Shown here: in pieces, positions 25,101 to 40,100 of the stretch
Numbering within the stretch: the stretch's first letter is position 1
Layout of the letters: the number at the start of each line of letters is the position of its first letter
Assembly (NCBI RefSeq): GCF_024868665.1
Contig: NC_079890.1
Coordinates: forward strand, 1,222,391-1,286,390
Direction: 5' to 3'
Source of the DNA: Triplophysa rosa
Taxonomy: Eukaryota; Chordata; Actinopteri; Cypriniformes; Nemacheilidae
DNA length: 64,000 nucleotides
Made by a program: the position numbers and the translations under genes
Notes under the pieces: model-generated
Told to the model about the DNA's origin: nothing
The model's database searches: none
Seen by the model: only the letters and a program-made list of their open reading frames with translations

Positions 25101-28100
25101 CACAGTCCTATGATGAAAATGAGAGGGTTAAAAAGAAAGTTGTTCCAGGCCTTGACCTTAAAAGAAGAAGGCTATTTGACTTGATGCTTTGTTCTCACGC
25201 TACGTAGATGTCATATGCTATTGTCTGCGCAGGGAAATGTAAAAATCGAATGTAAAAAAAATAGAAAATTTGCTGTTACTATGGAAACGTAAATACAGCT
25301 CGGCAGGGACTGCCCACTACCATGAAGAACCCTTGTGGATGATGTCATCAAGTCAGGCCCCATGCTTCTGAACTACTTAAACAATAGTTGTCGCATGTTT
25401 TTACGATAAATTTGTACGATATCGTACATTCAGGCAGTTGGACTATTGTTGGCCTTTTTTATGTTGCCATAAGATGAGCAGTCTGTTTTTAGTTGTAGCG
25501 ATTTTTATCGGGGAGTAACAGACCAATCCGAATCAAGTATTCCAAGGCGTGGTGTAACGAAGTGTTTTTGAATTTAATTTATTTATAACCCATGACAAAA
25601 GTCCATAGATTTGCATCGTTGTTTCATTCCTTTTCCCTAATTTCATATACTTGAATTATCGTAGAGCTAGTTGATCTGGTTCAAGGCTTGGAAGTTTTTT
25701 TTAAATGCCCATGATGGCTGTAACTAAAGCGGTTGCTATATGCTACGATATATACTTGTACGTTGTCTCATCAGAGATGTTCGCTAAAGCTCGGCCCATA
25801 CCTTGGAATCCAGATGGAGCCGTTGACGGCTATGATGTTTAAAGCCTTCAGTTGTGGTGGTATGTTCTGCGCAGACAGTTCTGGATCTGCTGCACTTCTG
25901 GACGGTGATGATTCGACTGAAGCCAGCTCTGTCTCTTCAAAGTCCGTGGATAAGGGAATACTGCCGGAGCTGGTCAGCGAGCTGAGAGGTCCTGAGCTAG
26001 AGCGCTCAATGTGAGGGAGACATGCTCCGGCCTGCTCCAAATCTCCGATCTGATCCAGTTGTTCAGAGCTGAACCCTGAAGAAGTCATGGAGCAGTAATC
26101 CAGCGAGTCCTGCTGGCACAGGATCTGCGTTCCGGCACCGTCGCTGTGCGTGACCGTTATCGTTACGAGCTCCTGGTTGGTTGGGAGAGGCTCCTCTATA
26201 TCCTCAGAAGTGGTCACGGAAGTGACGACCCCTGTCGGCCTTTGCACGGGGAAGATGTCCCGCAGCGGGTTCGCGTCGCTACAGTTGTAGGTGGCGCAAA
26301 GCTGGTAGCTAGCAGTGTGATACATCAGGAGCGAGTTGGTGTGGTCGTCAAGGCACCAGATGACCTCGTCGCCCCAGCAGCTGATGGAGGTGGCCATGGA
26401 GATCACGCTTGAAGGTGGGAGATACGGGTCCAGGCGGCAGACGGGATGAAGGGTGAGGCTGTTGATTACGAGGATGCCGGGACCGTTGGTGTACCACAGC
26501 TCTGATCCCGTGCGCACAGGTACGATGCTTCGTACGGGATACGGCCGCTGGCGAGGGTCAGAGTCGTCCATGCCGAGCAGATGCTTGTTGACAGTGTGCG
26601 AGCAGATGTAGGTCTCCCCTTCCACTGGCATGTCGTCTACCAGAGAATAAACAACCACCAGACCATCGGACATACCTGCGTACACCTGCGGGAGAGTCTG
26701 TAGGAAGAGGAAACATGACATTAGTCAATCTGATTGGCTGACATCGACACAATTTTGCACCAACAGGGATACAAAAATATTGGCTTGATACTCATTTCTG
26801 GAGAAACTAATAATTTGATTGGATTACAGAAATGCAAATAAATTGTATACTTTTTTCGTAGACTAAAATATTATGATTACAATGTCTGCGAATACAATCA
26901 GTATTTACTTAAAACCGGTTGTAAACAACACAATCTAAAGGCAATTCTTAACTATTTGCAGAAAGTGGCTAATTCGTATAATTTGTACATTCCTATTTGG
27001 ACGGTTTAGTCTGATCTGTTTTCGTCTCGGTGATGATTACGTTTAGGGGCGGGGATCATTCTTGTTTTTTTGTACGAGGTTTTTGTACAATTCGCATTAG
27101 AACGGTCACAATATACCAGTAATGTCGATAATTGTGATATTATTAATTGTAATTACTAACACCGTGTCAATACTCCACTAATAACAATATCGTCAGTGAG
27201 TGCGTTTACATGCACAGTCTTACTCCGATTATGCTTAATAAGCTGATAACGTGTAAGGGCATGTAAACGCGTAAAACGTTTTTCTTTTATCGGGGAAAGG
27301 TCACAAACGGCGTAAGCAAAGGAAGTTTTTTGCCCATTACTCCGATTTCGCGTTGTATGTAAACGCCTTTACCGGTTTTCTCTCAGTTTTGTTTATTTGC
27401 GCATGTCTGAACAAAAAACAAATTTAACAGGTAGCATTATTTATTATTATTAATATTATTTAAAAATAGATATTGTGATAATGTTGTTATCATGAGTCTT
27501 TGGCGTAAATAACCGTGTAGTTGAAATGTGATATCGCGACCTAATTCAATGATACGAATTCATACGAAACTGCAGCCTCGTAAAGTATTTGCAATTGAGT
27601 TTTTTTCAAAGCTATTTCAGAAAAACCTTCACCTAAACAGCATGGAAAAACAATTTCTTTGGCCTTCTGCGGGTCATTCTAACAATCTTTCCACCAGAAA
27701 CTGGCCTGAAATAGCCACATCGTGCACCAGACTTCATGTCCCAACTCAAATCTCGCTACTCAACACTTACTATAAGTGACCCATTTTTAGTTTGACTTCC
27801 CAAAGGGTTTAAACACTGTGGTTCTGTGGTACTTTCAAAATACTACTTTCTTTGTTTGGCAAGCTAAACACGTCAACCTCTGGCTCGACCAATGGGGTGT
27901 GTTTGAGGCGGGTCTACCTGCACTGAGCGGTTCTATTATTTTGTTTGGTGGCGCAGAAATCTTACACTCATGGTAAGAAAATATTGGTTTGGCATTTATA
28001 AAAGTTCTACGGTGACTCTTCACATACACACACATCAGCAACACCCGGTGCAAGCACACAGAACATTTCTTTCTAAATATTTTAGGCTTGCATTTTTGTC

Positions 28101-31100
28101 CAAGAGCCGTATCCAAAAACGTGTACAAGCACCCCGACCGCGAAAACCAGCTGCGTTTGCCTTCCTGAATCTCCACAACTGCTTTTTACAGCCGGTCTGT
28201 CAGTGACCTTCGGTGACGGAACGCCAGGAACCCGGTGACACTTCAAAGAGCGTGAGGCCCATATAAGAGTGTGTTTGCAGAAGAGACGAGGACTGAATCT
28301 GTCATTGAGACGGAAGTGAGTCAGAACACCTGGACAGCAGAACTTCAATCACCAGAGGAACCGTGACTCCATCGCTCATACATCGTTTCCTCAAGTGATG
28401 TTTGTGAAGTGTACACCGCAGATATCAGTACATACTTCTGTTCAACTTGTTTTATTAATGATGATGGATAACAAGGGACATTTCACTAAAAGCGACTTTC
28501 ATACTTTAGTAAAACACAAAAGCTGAAATTGTAAAGAATGTCAAATATGATCCATATGACTTTAAACGGTCGTGTATATTCTTCAGAGTAAGACCCTGTC
28601 ATAAAAGAACGCGTCTGATGTGCACTTGCAATCTCACGGACTTGCAATGGCAAGTGAGGGCGCGCCTGTGAGGGCCGACAGCCGTCCCGTTTATCACCCG
28701 AGGATGTTTTTCATCCTTCAGCGATCTTCTTTTCTGGAGCTTCACATTCTATTTCATTTGAGCATGAAACCCAACATCCTGGACATTCTTTTAAATGTGT
28801 CCTGGTGTTAAATGATAAAGAGCAAATCAATGGTTATAGAATTTTAATTTCAGGTGAACTAAACCTTCATAGTAATGCATCTTCAACATAGGGCTGTCAC
28901 GATATCTGCTTTTCCCTACACGGTTATCATGGCCAACAGCATTCCCAATAATCTACCGTATATTATCACGGTATCTAATGGAATTAAAAAAAGAAAGAAA
29001 TGTTTCTTTAAATCAAATCCATTTTTCATTTTGTGTTTTTTATTTACTTTTTTTGGTCAAAGAATCAAACTCAAAATCGTGATAAAAGGGGTGATGAAGA
29101 ATTGTAGAATTAGCATAATCAGTTGTTTTTATATATATTTATAATATATGTTTACATTTATCATATATTTTTTAATATCTCACAGAGTTGTGTTTGTAGT
29201 TTTATTAATATTTGAAATGACCTTATAGATGTTTAGTTTTTATGTTCATTTTAGTTACATTTTTTAGCTATTTTGTTACATTTTTTGTCATCTATTAGTT
29301 TATTTTTATGTTGCTACATAAGGCTAATTTATTTTTATTTTAGTTTTACTTTATTATTATAATTTTAGTGCCTTACACTTTTTCAGTTAATTTCTGAGGC
29401 AACATTTCAATTTTCCCAATCATTTTTACGGCAGTATTTTCTTTGATTTCAATAAACAGAACGTTTTCAAGGTTTCAAACAACCTCGACATCACAATATA
29501 TTCAATATCATACATTAATTATTATACAAATACTTTGTTGTCTTTCACTACATAAAATACATTTCTTTCCAAGCATGTTTTGTTTTCTAGTACAAATATC
29601 TAAAAATCTTAAACCAAGATAAGTTTACTTGACAAGGACACTGACCCAAGATATTGGCTGCGTCCGAAAGCTAAGGCAGATGACCTGTTTCTTCGCTTTC
29701 GGACAGCCTTCAGAGGCAGCCTTTGTGATAACTAATTGAATATTTTTAAACTACAATACTAATTTCTCGCTAGAAATGCACTCAAAAGCTGTAAAAAGAG
29801 AAAATATAACTTTATTCGCACAAAAGCTGTGCTCCAGCCGCTTTCTTGGCCGCCATTTAATTTTTCGACCCTGCTCGTCCAATCACATTCCCCGCGCGAG
29901 CACACGCATAGAATTGTGGGACGTTGAAAAATCGACCTGATGGAGGTATCTCAGGAGACAGGAAGTAAAGCAAACATTGGATTCGGACGTGCCTCGATGC
30001 CTTCCTACCTTGAAATGCTGCCTTCGCTTTCGGGCGCAGCCATTTAGTCTTGCTTTATGATGAAAGAAATGAAAGCAACAACAACAACAAAATCTGCCAA
30101 TGGGGTAAGAAAAACCTTGAAAGTGCCTAATTCTGTCCTTTTCCTTACCCTATTGTCAGCTTTTTTGCCTGTTTGAAACATTCTTTCATAAAACGTCTTT
30201 TATCCTGATTTAAGATTTTTTATATACAGTATATTTGCTATGAGAATATGAGATGTGTCAAATGACCTAAAAATAATATATTTTGCAAAAGATACCATCT
30301 ATTATTATTTATACATTCTCTGTTAGGCCCGGAAGACCTATCGTTTCATACAGTCATGTGACCGCGATAATACTGAGACAATTTTGCTATTGCGATAACA
30401 CGATATCCATCATATCGTTACATCCCTACTATTAATAAAAAACAAAGAACCATCTCTCGCCCTTTTTTCTTTTTCTTTCTATGGGTAGCTAAAGAAAAGG
30501 TTTAAGATGTTGAGCAGAAGGTTGATTGAGATGACAAAGACGTGGTGGCACTGACCTCTTTCCGGGCGGGCAATAAGAAGAGACAGGTGACCACAGCCGG
30601 ACAGGAGAGGACTTTCTGAGGAAGACTCAAGGGACACATCTCTTTCAGACTGTAGATAAAGACCTCCTGTTCCTGAAGAAACATGGACAACATATCACGA
30701 TAACCATCTTCATTCACTCGCTGGACTCGCTCACAAAGGGCTGCCTTCTCTTTCAGAGCTCTGTCATTACCATGCCATGTTCTAGCACAGCATCTTTAGT
30801 GTTGTCCTGAAAATGCACTGCCAATATTTGCATTTTCTCTTTATAATACGTTGCATCATTTCTAATGTTTTTTCGTATGTCTTATGTATTCACAGTACAA
30901 AATGCAAAGTTATTACATTAAGATATTCAAGATATTAACTCAATAGTGATTCTTAGGGCAGAAATATTTCGATTCTTTGTGTTTAGTGTATTCTTTTCAG
31001 CCATACAATTTTTTATTTCCTTGCTTACAAATACGTACATGTATTTTTTAAGGCTATAATCTGTGCTTTTCACCTACACTAGTGGAAGTCTAATCGTGTA

Positions 31101-34100
31101 CTATGACCATTTACATAACAAAACACGACGAGACGACCTCTAAAAAGCCTGTGGTAACACAAGTTCAGGTAGGGCACCGAGTTACAACTAATCTACTTTA
31201 CTGTGAGAACCAAACGCCTTCAGCATATACGTCCGTCAGTGCCGTTGCCATGGCAACGTTCCCATGCTGTGGAAGAGAAGGCAGCGAATGAGCGGAGGAA
31301 AGTACGCGGCCCACCTCGGTGGCCGTCCACAGGCTGTTGTCCATCTTCAGCTGGCAGCTGAGCCGTGATCCCGGACACAGCATCCGCTTCACCTCCACCT
31401 GACCTGTAGCCAAGTTTACCACCGTGTAGTTCCTGCAGGACGTACACACACACAATGAACTCACTTGGTGGTTTAAGACTCGAAGTTACGGCAAAAGCCT
31501 CGAATCAAGACACAATTTAGATTTATAAATGGTCTTCAATCTGAACAGTTGCTATACGTTATGTTATCACATATATATTCTGCAGCGTAGGGAGCGCAAA
31601 TACTGTTCGTCGATTTACACATTTGGCTAATTCCTCTTTGTGAGACCTTGATTCATTACTTTATCACTCAAGCCATTCATCTGACGGTGCACCCAAATGA
31701 TTCAATCCGTCACGCTGCAATGATATTTGCGCACTGTAATTTCAGTACCGGGGCTTTAGATGTAATTACCGTAGTAAATTGGTTATTCTCATGCGATATC
31801 CGAAGCGTTCCTCTTGCTTATGAAGCCACGATAATCTAATCTGTGACGTCAATGATGAATAAAGAGGTAAAGTGATTTGGACCGAGCTCACAGTAATGTT
31901 CTTCAAATATAATTGAATTAGAAATGCCATCTAATAATGCATCTCAAATCCCCACGACTTCTTTATGTTGAACATCTCCATGACTTTTCCAATCATTTCT
32001 GCAATAACTGAATCATTAGCATATTAAGTAGATCGCTTTTTATTAGTATGTCAAGTACACATCACCTTTCATTGAATTATACACTACACACCCATGGACA
32101 CCCTTGAAGGAGTTTGTTTATCATTGTCTTTAAAACATATAAAAGACCGTTTAGATTTGATTGACATTCCTTTGCATTCAATTATAACCCAACGATTGGG
32201 TTCATCCGGTTTTCACCCAACCATGGATTGAAAATAATCAAAACATTTTTTAAGTGTTGTTGGTGTTTGTTACTGATGATCAGTGTTTGATGCCATTCTA
32301 TCAGTGTTTGCTGCCGTCTGACATTTTTTGTTGATGTTGTCTTTGTTAATTGGTGTTTGCTGGAGTTTATTTACATTTTTCAGGGATTTGTTTCCATTTA
32401 GCAGTGTTTATTGACATCTGTCCGTGTTTGTTGGTGTTTATTGTTATTTGTCTGTGTTTATTGACATTTGTCTGTGTTTGTTGGTGTTTATCTTTGTTTG
32501 TTTCCATTTTTCAGTGATTGTTGCCACTAGGGCTGGGACGATATATCGTGCAATTCTTTGTCTCAGTTTCTCAATGAATTACGGTTAAATGCCACCACAA
32601 ACGAAAGCCAGAGGGCGCTCTCACGCAGAAACTCTGAATATGGGAACAGAAGAAGAACAATTTACACACGTAGTTCCAGGAAATGCCAATGGTCATATTC
32701 TATTGCTGTTCTTCAAACCTTTTCAGGTATTTTCATGATAATAAAGTATATTAAAATGTTGTTTGACGAGAGTTGCTTTTTCAAATGCACGTTATAAACG
32801 ACTCAACCTCGTAGTGATTTTCGATCGAGCAGAACTTCCTACTGATCAAAGAGCCGTAGTTCACAGAAGAGCTGTGCAAAACACAGAATCGAAGCCTTTG
32901 CGATTTCAAAATCGCCCTAGACATGTCTAATTAGTGTGAATCGCAATATATACTGTATCGTCTCAGGCCTAGTTGCCACGTATCACAGTTTTTGGCATTT
33001 ATCTGTGTTTATTGTCATTTTTCAGCGTTTGTTGGCATTAGTCATTGTTCGCTTACATTTTTTGTGTTCATCTGTGTTTATTGACATTTATTTATGTTTT
33101 TTGGCATTTGTCTGTGTTTGATGGAGTTTGTCAGTGTCCATTGCGTTTGTTGCAGTTTCTAAGTGTCTGTTGTAGTTTATCGAGGTTGTTGCCATTTGTC
33201 GGATGCAAATGACTGAATTAAGCCTGAAAAATAAATAAACTAGAGTTGTATAAGATGCACAAATACATTTAGTCATTTAGCAGACGCTTATATCCAAAGC
33301 GACGTACAAAGTAGGGGAAAAACAGTAAAAACGTATAAATGTATATTATGTACGTATTAGTGAACACTGTAAAAAATGCACCCATTTCAACTTCAAAACT
33401 TTAGTTCAAAAGCTGCCTTAAATGTTTCACTTTAAAAAAATCTAGTTGCATTTTGTATAACTTAAAAAATTTAGTTCAACCCATTTAAACTTTTATATCA
33501 TGAAAGTTCAAGTGATTCCAAAAGCCAGTTTGATTTAGCCTAAAAATCTGAGGTAGCTCAAGTTTATAAGTTTGTGTGTTTCTTTTTAAGAAACAAACAG
33601 AAACAAATGTTAATATTTAATCAACACAAGCACTCACACAAGTGGCAGCAAAGTAGAGCAAAACGAATACATATTTTCTATCATTTCCATGTCCTCCGAT
33701 ATTTAATTTCAAGGATTACCAAGACTGTGAGAATGCTTATCCTTTATCCCTCTCACAGCACACGTCTGTATTTATAAGCTCTTATAGCCATGTTTCGAGA
33801 AGTGCACTAGTTAGGAGGCTCAGTCTATGATTAACGCCACACAAAGCCTTCTTTCTTCTGCCTCGCCGTCATGACGTATTGAAAGCTCCTGCAGCGCGGC
33901 TCCGTTGGCACGCTGATGGCTAACAGTAATTGCAAACACCTGTACTGCAGATAACAGCAGACAGATTCCAGTGCCCGCCAACAAAACGTCCACCGATGGG
34001 ATGAGCCATCCCGAGAGACTGTCTGTACATCACGCTGCATTTGTCACGCATAGTAATGAGCTACTATAAGCTCATGAATATTAAAATGAGTCATTTTTTA

Positions 34101-37100
34101 AATGAGCGCCAAGGGAAAGTGGAAAAGTGAGGCTCCAGAATGACTTTAATGAAGGTGTTTATATGAGCGGTTGAAGAGGATCCGATGGAGGAGAAGATGG
34201 AGTGAAATGTGGGTAATTATGGACTCATATGGAGCATATGAGGGTGATTTAAAAGTGCCTGGTCGATTGATCTTTTTTTGGCCCAGTTGCCTAAATAGGC
34301 GGTATACTTTTGTTGTGTCCCAAATTGCATCCTTGTGCACTATTCTACACCTTTTTGTAGTACAAATAGTGCAAGTAGTATGTTTACATTGACTCGCGCT
34401 TGCAACTAAACGCTTGCAGTTTTGCTTACCTAATGTACAGTAAGAGGAGAAATGATGAAATGAGGAAAGTTCATACACTTGATGACGAAGATAGAGTAGG
34501 AACACAGCTGTTGTTTTTAGCCAAATTGCAGCCAATCCCATAATGCACTGTGACTCAGTAAAAATACGTCAATTCAAGATGGCAGATAAGGAAAGAGAAC
34601 CGTTAACTCGATTTCATGCAATACGTAAGGGATAATCCATGGCTAGCCGTGCATTAAAGGATTTTTAAGATTTCCAAGAACCACCCGACACGAAGCATTA
34701 AAATCCTTTAAAGGGATACTTCACCCTTTAAAAATTCTGTCATCATTTACTCACCATCAGATTGTTCCAAACCTGTATAAATTTCTTTGTTGTGCTGAAC
34801 ACAAAGGAAGATATTTGGAAGAATGTCAGATCTCATCCCCCATTGACTCCCATAGTATTTATTTTCCCTACTCAGTCAGGTGAAAATGACAGTTATTTTT
34901 GTCAGTTAATTTCAAATGTTGATCAAACTGATTGGAACTACCTGTGTATTAAACGATTTTATTGTACACCTTCCAGCCAATCAGAATCGAGTATTCAAAC
35001 AGACTATGGTATAATTAAAATTATTGACAAAAATTAGTAATGCACAGATACAAAATTTCTCCACCGATAGCATAGCAGATTATGCCGATTGATATCTGTC
35101 AATACAGATTATGAAGATTGAATTAATATTTCTTAATATTCATATTTCTTGAAATAAACTTTCTGAATGTTATTAATTCATATAATGACTATTAATATTA
35201 AACATCAATTTGGAGTAAAAATTCATTGCATTTTCCTGTCCTTTTTGAATTGACAGGACATATCGGCCCTGAACATCGGCTGTTTTTAAACTATCGGCCG
35301 ATAATGTGAAAATTTGCTTTTGTCAACCGATACCGATTATTGGCCGATATATATCGGCGCATCTCTAATAAAGATAGTTCAATCCAATCGAAAGATTCTT
35401 TTCCCCAATATTTCACTGTGTATTTTAACCGTTATCAGAACATGTTGCGCCGTTATCATGCTAATGCTAATCGCTATTAAAACCCAGCTGTCCATTACTA
35501 AACCACAGATCAGGAGATCCAAAGCTGCCAAACTCACACACAACCCCTTCATTTTGACAAGAAATGCCATGTTTTTGTTCTACCATTCCCTAAGAAGCAT
35601 ACCCAAACACACCTGCTGTCATTGTCTCCATCCCAGAATACAGCGCTGTGTCCCTGCAGAGGCGAGAGGAAGAGCTGACTGTGTTCCTGACAGGGCAGCA
35701 GGTATCTGAGACATGCAAAGCTGGGATCGTGCATGTGTCTCAAGAGAGGAGCAGCCAGAGGACGCTACACACACACACACACACACACACACCAGATAAC
35801 AAGACATTATATACACAACATCTGACACGAAATACAGTCAACTTCAGGTTTATTTGAAGTGAAAATGAGCAGCGCGGAGATGCAGCGATGGTCTATGGGA
35901 GCGCTCTTCATGAGCTCCAGCAGATAATAAACGTCATGAGTCGTACCTTCTCCGGTTTGGTGTCCCAGCAGTCCTGCATGAGAGACTGCAGACAGTGGAA
36001 CTGCACCTCCTCCGGGCCGCCCAGCGCCGGTCTCACTCCTTTAGACAGTTTCTTAGCGATCTGAAGCAGGTGTTGACCCATGCACGGTCTGCGGCCGGAC
36101 AAGAGCTCATATAGAACCATACCGTACGAAAACATATCCACCTGACAGAGATGGACGACAGAAATGTATCATGACAAGGAATCCACAGTAATATACTTGG
36201 AACTATTGTGTGAGTAATTACACAATAGAACTTTCATTCTTCTGTGAACTATTCCTTTCGTTCACACCAAGCACGACAACTATGAAAATAACTGTAACAA
36301 TCACTATATTAGCGTCCACACCAATGGATGAAAACGCTATGTTTATTCCAAGCTTGTGTGCTGCAGTTTCACATTTTAAATGCGTTGGCCCTTTAAATTC
36401 AAATGGATTTTGATTGGCTGGCAATGTTTTATCGTTTATCAGCTGGAAATAAAACGCTCTGAAAGTGAACCCAACAATGTCATTCTCATTGTGGTGTGGA
36501 GTTTACAATTCTCTTAGGGGCGGTTTCCCGGACAGGGATTAGCCTAAACCAGGACTAGGCCTTGGCTAAATTAGGATATTTAAGGTGTTTTTAAAAACAT
36601 AGTTTACAAACAAACATTACTGTGTGCATCTTGAGACAAAACTCTTGTTTTTGATCAAGACGGTACTATCATTTTAATTAGTCTGGGACTAGCTGTCCGG
36701 GAAACCACCCCTTAATGTCAGAACAATTGTTAAAACTTTATTGTTATCGTGCTTCGTGCAAATTAATCTTAAAATTTCCTCTTTCGGTACCTTCTCAAAA
36801 GACGATGTCAGGTTGAATCCCAAGAGTCTGAATTATTTGAGATGTGCTGTCATGTCTTATCAGCGGTCGACACATTTGTATTAAACGCCTTTTTAGGTGA
36901 GTCCTATTAATAGACAATCGCCATAAAACATAAAAGGGTCGATCTTACCGCATTTGTAGAAAGTTCAGCTTTTGCCAGCATACGTAAAGGAAAAACCTAG
37001 TCTGCACACTTCACACGTGTTACAGAAGCTAGTAATGACATCACAGACCATGTATGTCAAACAGCAGGAAACAGTTTGTAGTACAAGCCTGATGCTCGGC

Positions 37101-40100
37101 AAACGCTTCCACAAATTTCCCATCTGCCTTCATTCCAGCGGTAACGCAGATTTCTCACACATCCCAAAACATCTTACCTCCCCCAACCTAATCACACATG
37201 AATTCAAATACCTTCACTGAAAAAAAAAATTAATAGAATTTTACTGTAATTTTTTACATATAATGTCTAAAAAAAAAAAAAACCTGTAATTTTAGGGAAA
37301 GTTTTGGTATTTTTCAAATACGGTCAAAAACCATTAAATTACAGGTAAAAACTGCAAATTTACAAGAAAAGCAGGAAAATCATGCAATTTTACAGAAACA
37401 AATATTTTACGGTATATTGCAACATTGTAAAAAGCGCTATATAAATAAAATTGAATTTCTGGCGCACCAGCTGAGGGAAAAATGTTTTTAGCAATCTACT
37501 TTTGAAATACGGTCAAAAACTGTCAAATGACAGAAAAAGACCACAAATATACAAGAAAACCAGGTGAAGTGTAATTTTACAGGGAAACCCAGTTATTTTA
37601 CGGAATATTCGTTTTTTTTTTACTCAGTTCAGAATAAAAGGCGTTAATCTTATTTGTTTAATAAAGTTAAAACAGATGACAGAACATGCCGGAAGAAACA
37701 GCGTCCAAAGTGACACAAAGTAATTATTTAATTTAAGTAAATAATTCATGCAAATGAAATTTACTTTAACCATAAATAATCCAAGAGATGTTTCAATAAT
37801 TTAGTTTCTTTATCCTTCTCTCAGATTCTGGATCTAAAGATCACATTAATATGTAAAAATAAATCAATCAAATCACAGAAATAGCCTTCGAGCCCCAAGT
37901 TTCTCGCTGTATTAAAACATGACGTATGTGAAAAGAAACTCCCCTGACCCTTGTTGTGTGGCAATAAATGAAGAATGTATTCAGCTCTGTTGGATGAAAT
38001 CCATGCAAACTCAGCTAACCCGACTGCTTAAAACAAGAAGTTAAAATAGAAAACAAATCAGCTTCGTGTATTGACATATAAGCCTGCCTGGAATCTGTCT
38101 TTGAAGGCGTATATACAGGGATATCAACAGCCGAAGGGGTGCTGAACATTTAAAAGAAGAAAAATCCATGCGTTTTAAACACCCCGAAGGCAGACTCAGA
38201 TTTAACATTGAACGTGAAAACGCGGATGCGGCAAATGGATTGAAGGAGGATCCCAGGGTTAAAACAAATAAAGCTTGATTGACAACATCAATTACAACAG
38301 ACTCATCCTTCGGTTTGTAGAGCAAGCCAAAAAACACGACTCTTACAATGGGACAAGTACGCTACAGGGTTAACAAGCAAAATAAATCGAGATAGTTCAC
38401 TCAAAACTAAAAATATCCTCAGGCTTTTCCAAACCCGTACGACACAAAAGAGTCAACGTTACCAACTGACAGCTTCAGTCACCATTCACTTCCATCGCAT
38501 CTTTCTCCATTCAATTACAGTGAATGGCGACTCAAATGACACACACTACTTGATTTATCACGCTCGTGGGGAATGAAGCAGGTTTTATGAAGTGTGTGTG
38601 TGTTTGTGTTCAGGGTTTAGTGTTGTCGGTGTGTTCAAAGCATTCAAAACTCAAGCGAGAACATTCTTCAACTGAACGGCAAGGTGACAGGCTTAATTCC
38701 CAGCGAATAAGCAGATAGCGTTTGTGTCAATCACCTCATCAAATAACTTTAAGATAACCTTTGATGTGGTTTCTTTACCTTCTCATCATAGACGATGCCG
38801 GGTCGAATCTCAGGAGCCTGATATCCGGGCGTTCCCTCGACTCCTAAGGCTCCCTCGTGAAAGGACTGTCGTGAGATGCCGTAGTCGGACAGCTTGATGT
38901 TAACGGAGTCTTCCACATCAAGAGACCACACCAGGATATTGTCCGACTTGAGGTCACAGAAGATAATGTTCTTCCTGTGCAGATAGGCCAGGCCTGCTGC
39001 GATCTGATAGGCCACTTTGAAGGTCACCATGTGGCCCAGCGGCACGTATTGAGAACCTGAAAGAAACAAGTGAAATCTGATGCGTCACAAGAGATAAAAA
39101 CATCACAGTTTCTCGCACCAAACTATTGCTTTAATAACAGTACATAGACAATGTGCACAGGCTTTAGATTGCGGATGCTGAAAGTGGTAACACATTTTTC
39201 AGGATTGGCATTCTCGCGAGATTTAAAGGGGCAGTTTCCCAGACAGGGATTAAACTAGCCCTAGACTAGAATAAATGTAAGAGCTGTCCAAACAGAAAAC
39301 AACCTGCACAGACATAGCTATAAATACATCACTGCCTTTGTGTTGTGTCAAAATGCACACAAGTAATGTTTTTAGTAAGGCATTTTTGTTTAAACCACTC
39401 AAATTCCCTAACTGGCCTAGTCCTGGTTTAAAATAATCCCTGTCCGGGAAACCACCTCAAAAATAAATATTTCCTTTATGTCCAGAGAATTTCAAACAGA
39501 ATATTAACAAACTCATGCTGGGGAAATTTCTTTTCAATTTACAGGTAGTTTGTTTGGAATGTGGAGATTATTAAAAATTTGCGTAATCCATAAAAAAGAA
39601 TAAAAAAACAAATAAGCTTGGCAACATTTAAAATTGAACAAAAAAAAGCGTAAACTTATTTAGAAAAACACGTAATAAAATTGACAATTTCTAATAAACT
39701 TTTTTTTAATAAAACTGACAATTTCTCACAACTTAACCAAAATAAAACAAAATGCGTAAACGTATTAAAAAAAACGCGTAATAAGATTGACACTTTCTAA
39801 AAAACTTTTTAAATAAAATTGTCAATTCCTCACAACTTAACCAAAAGAAAGCAAAATGCGTAAACGTATTTAAAAAAACGCGTAATAAGATTGACACTTT
39901 CTAATAAACTTTTTTTAATAAGATTGATCATTTCTCACAACTTAACCAAAAGAAAAAAAATGCGTAAACTTATTTAAAAAAACACGTAATAAGATTGACA
40001 CTTTGTTCCGACTTAACCAAAATTAAACAAAATATATAATTTTTTAATTAATAAGCTTAAATTAATAACATTTACAAATTTAACAAAAAAGGACACAGTC

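Noticed and set aside
32936..33276. Small open frames within the intron minisatellite
   Set aside because: They are products of the repeated TTTGTCTGTG word, with no conserved sequence.
34146..34541. 131-codon antisense open frame in a lrrk1 intron
   Set aside because: There is no recognisable domain, no splice context, and the surroundings are repeat-rich.
35314..35709. 131-codon + strand open frame
   Set aside because: It starts in a transposon remnant and ends antisense to lrrk1 exon 21.
35613..35738. Shorter form of lrrk1 window exon 21 starting at 35738
   Set aside because: It has a better pyrimidine tract, but it breaks phase with the upstream exon and loses conserved residues. It is kept only as a possible alternative site.
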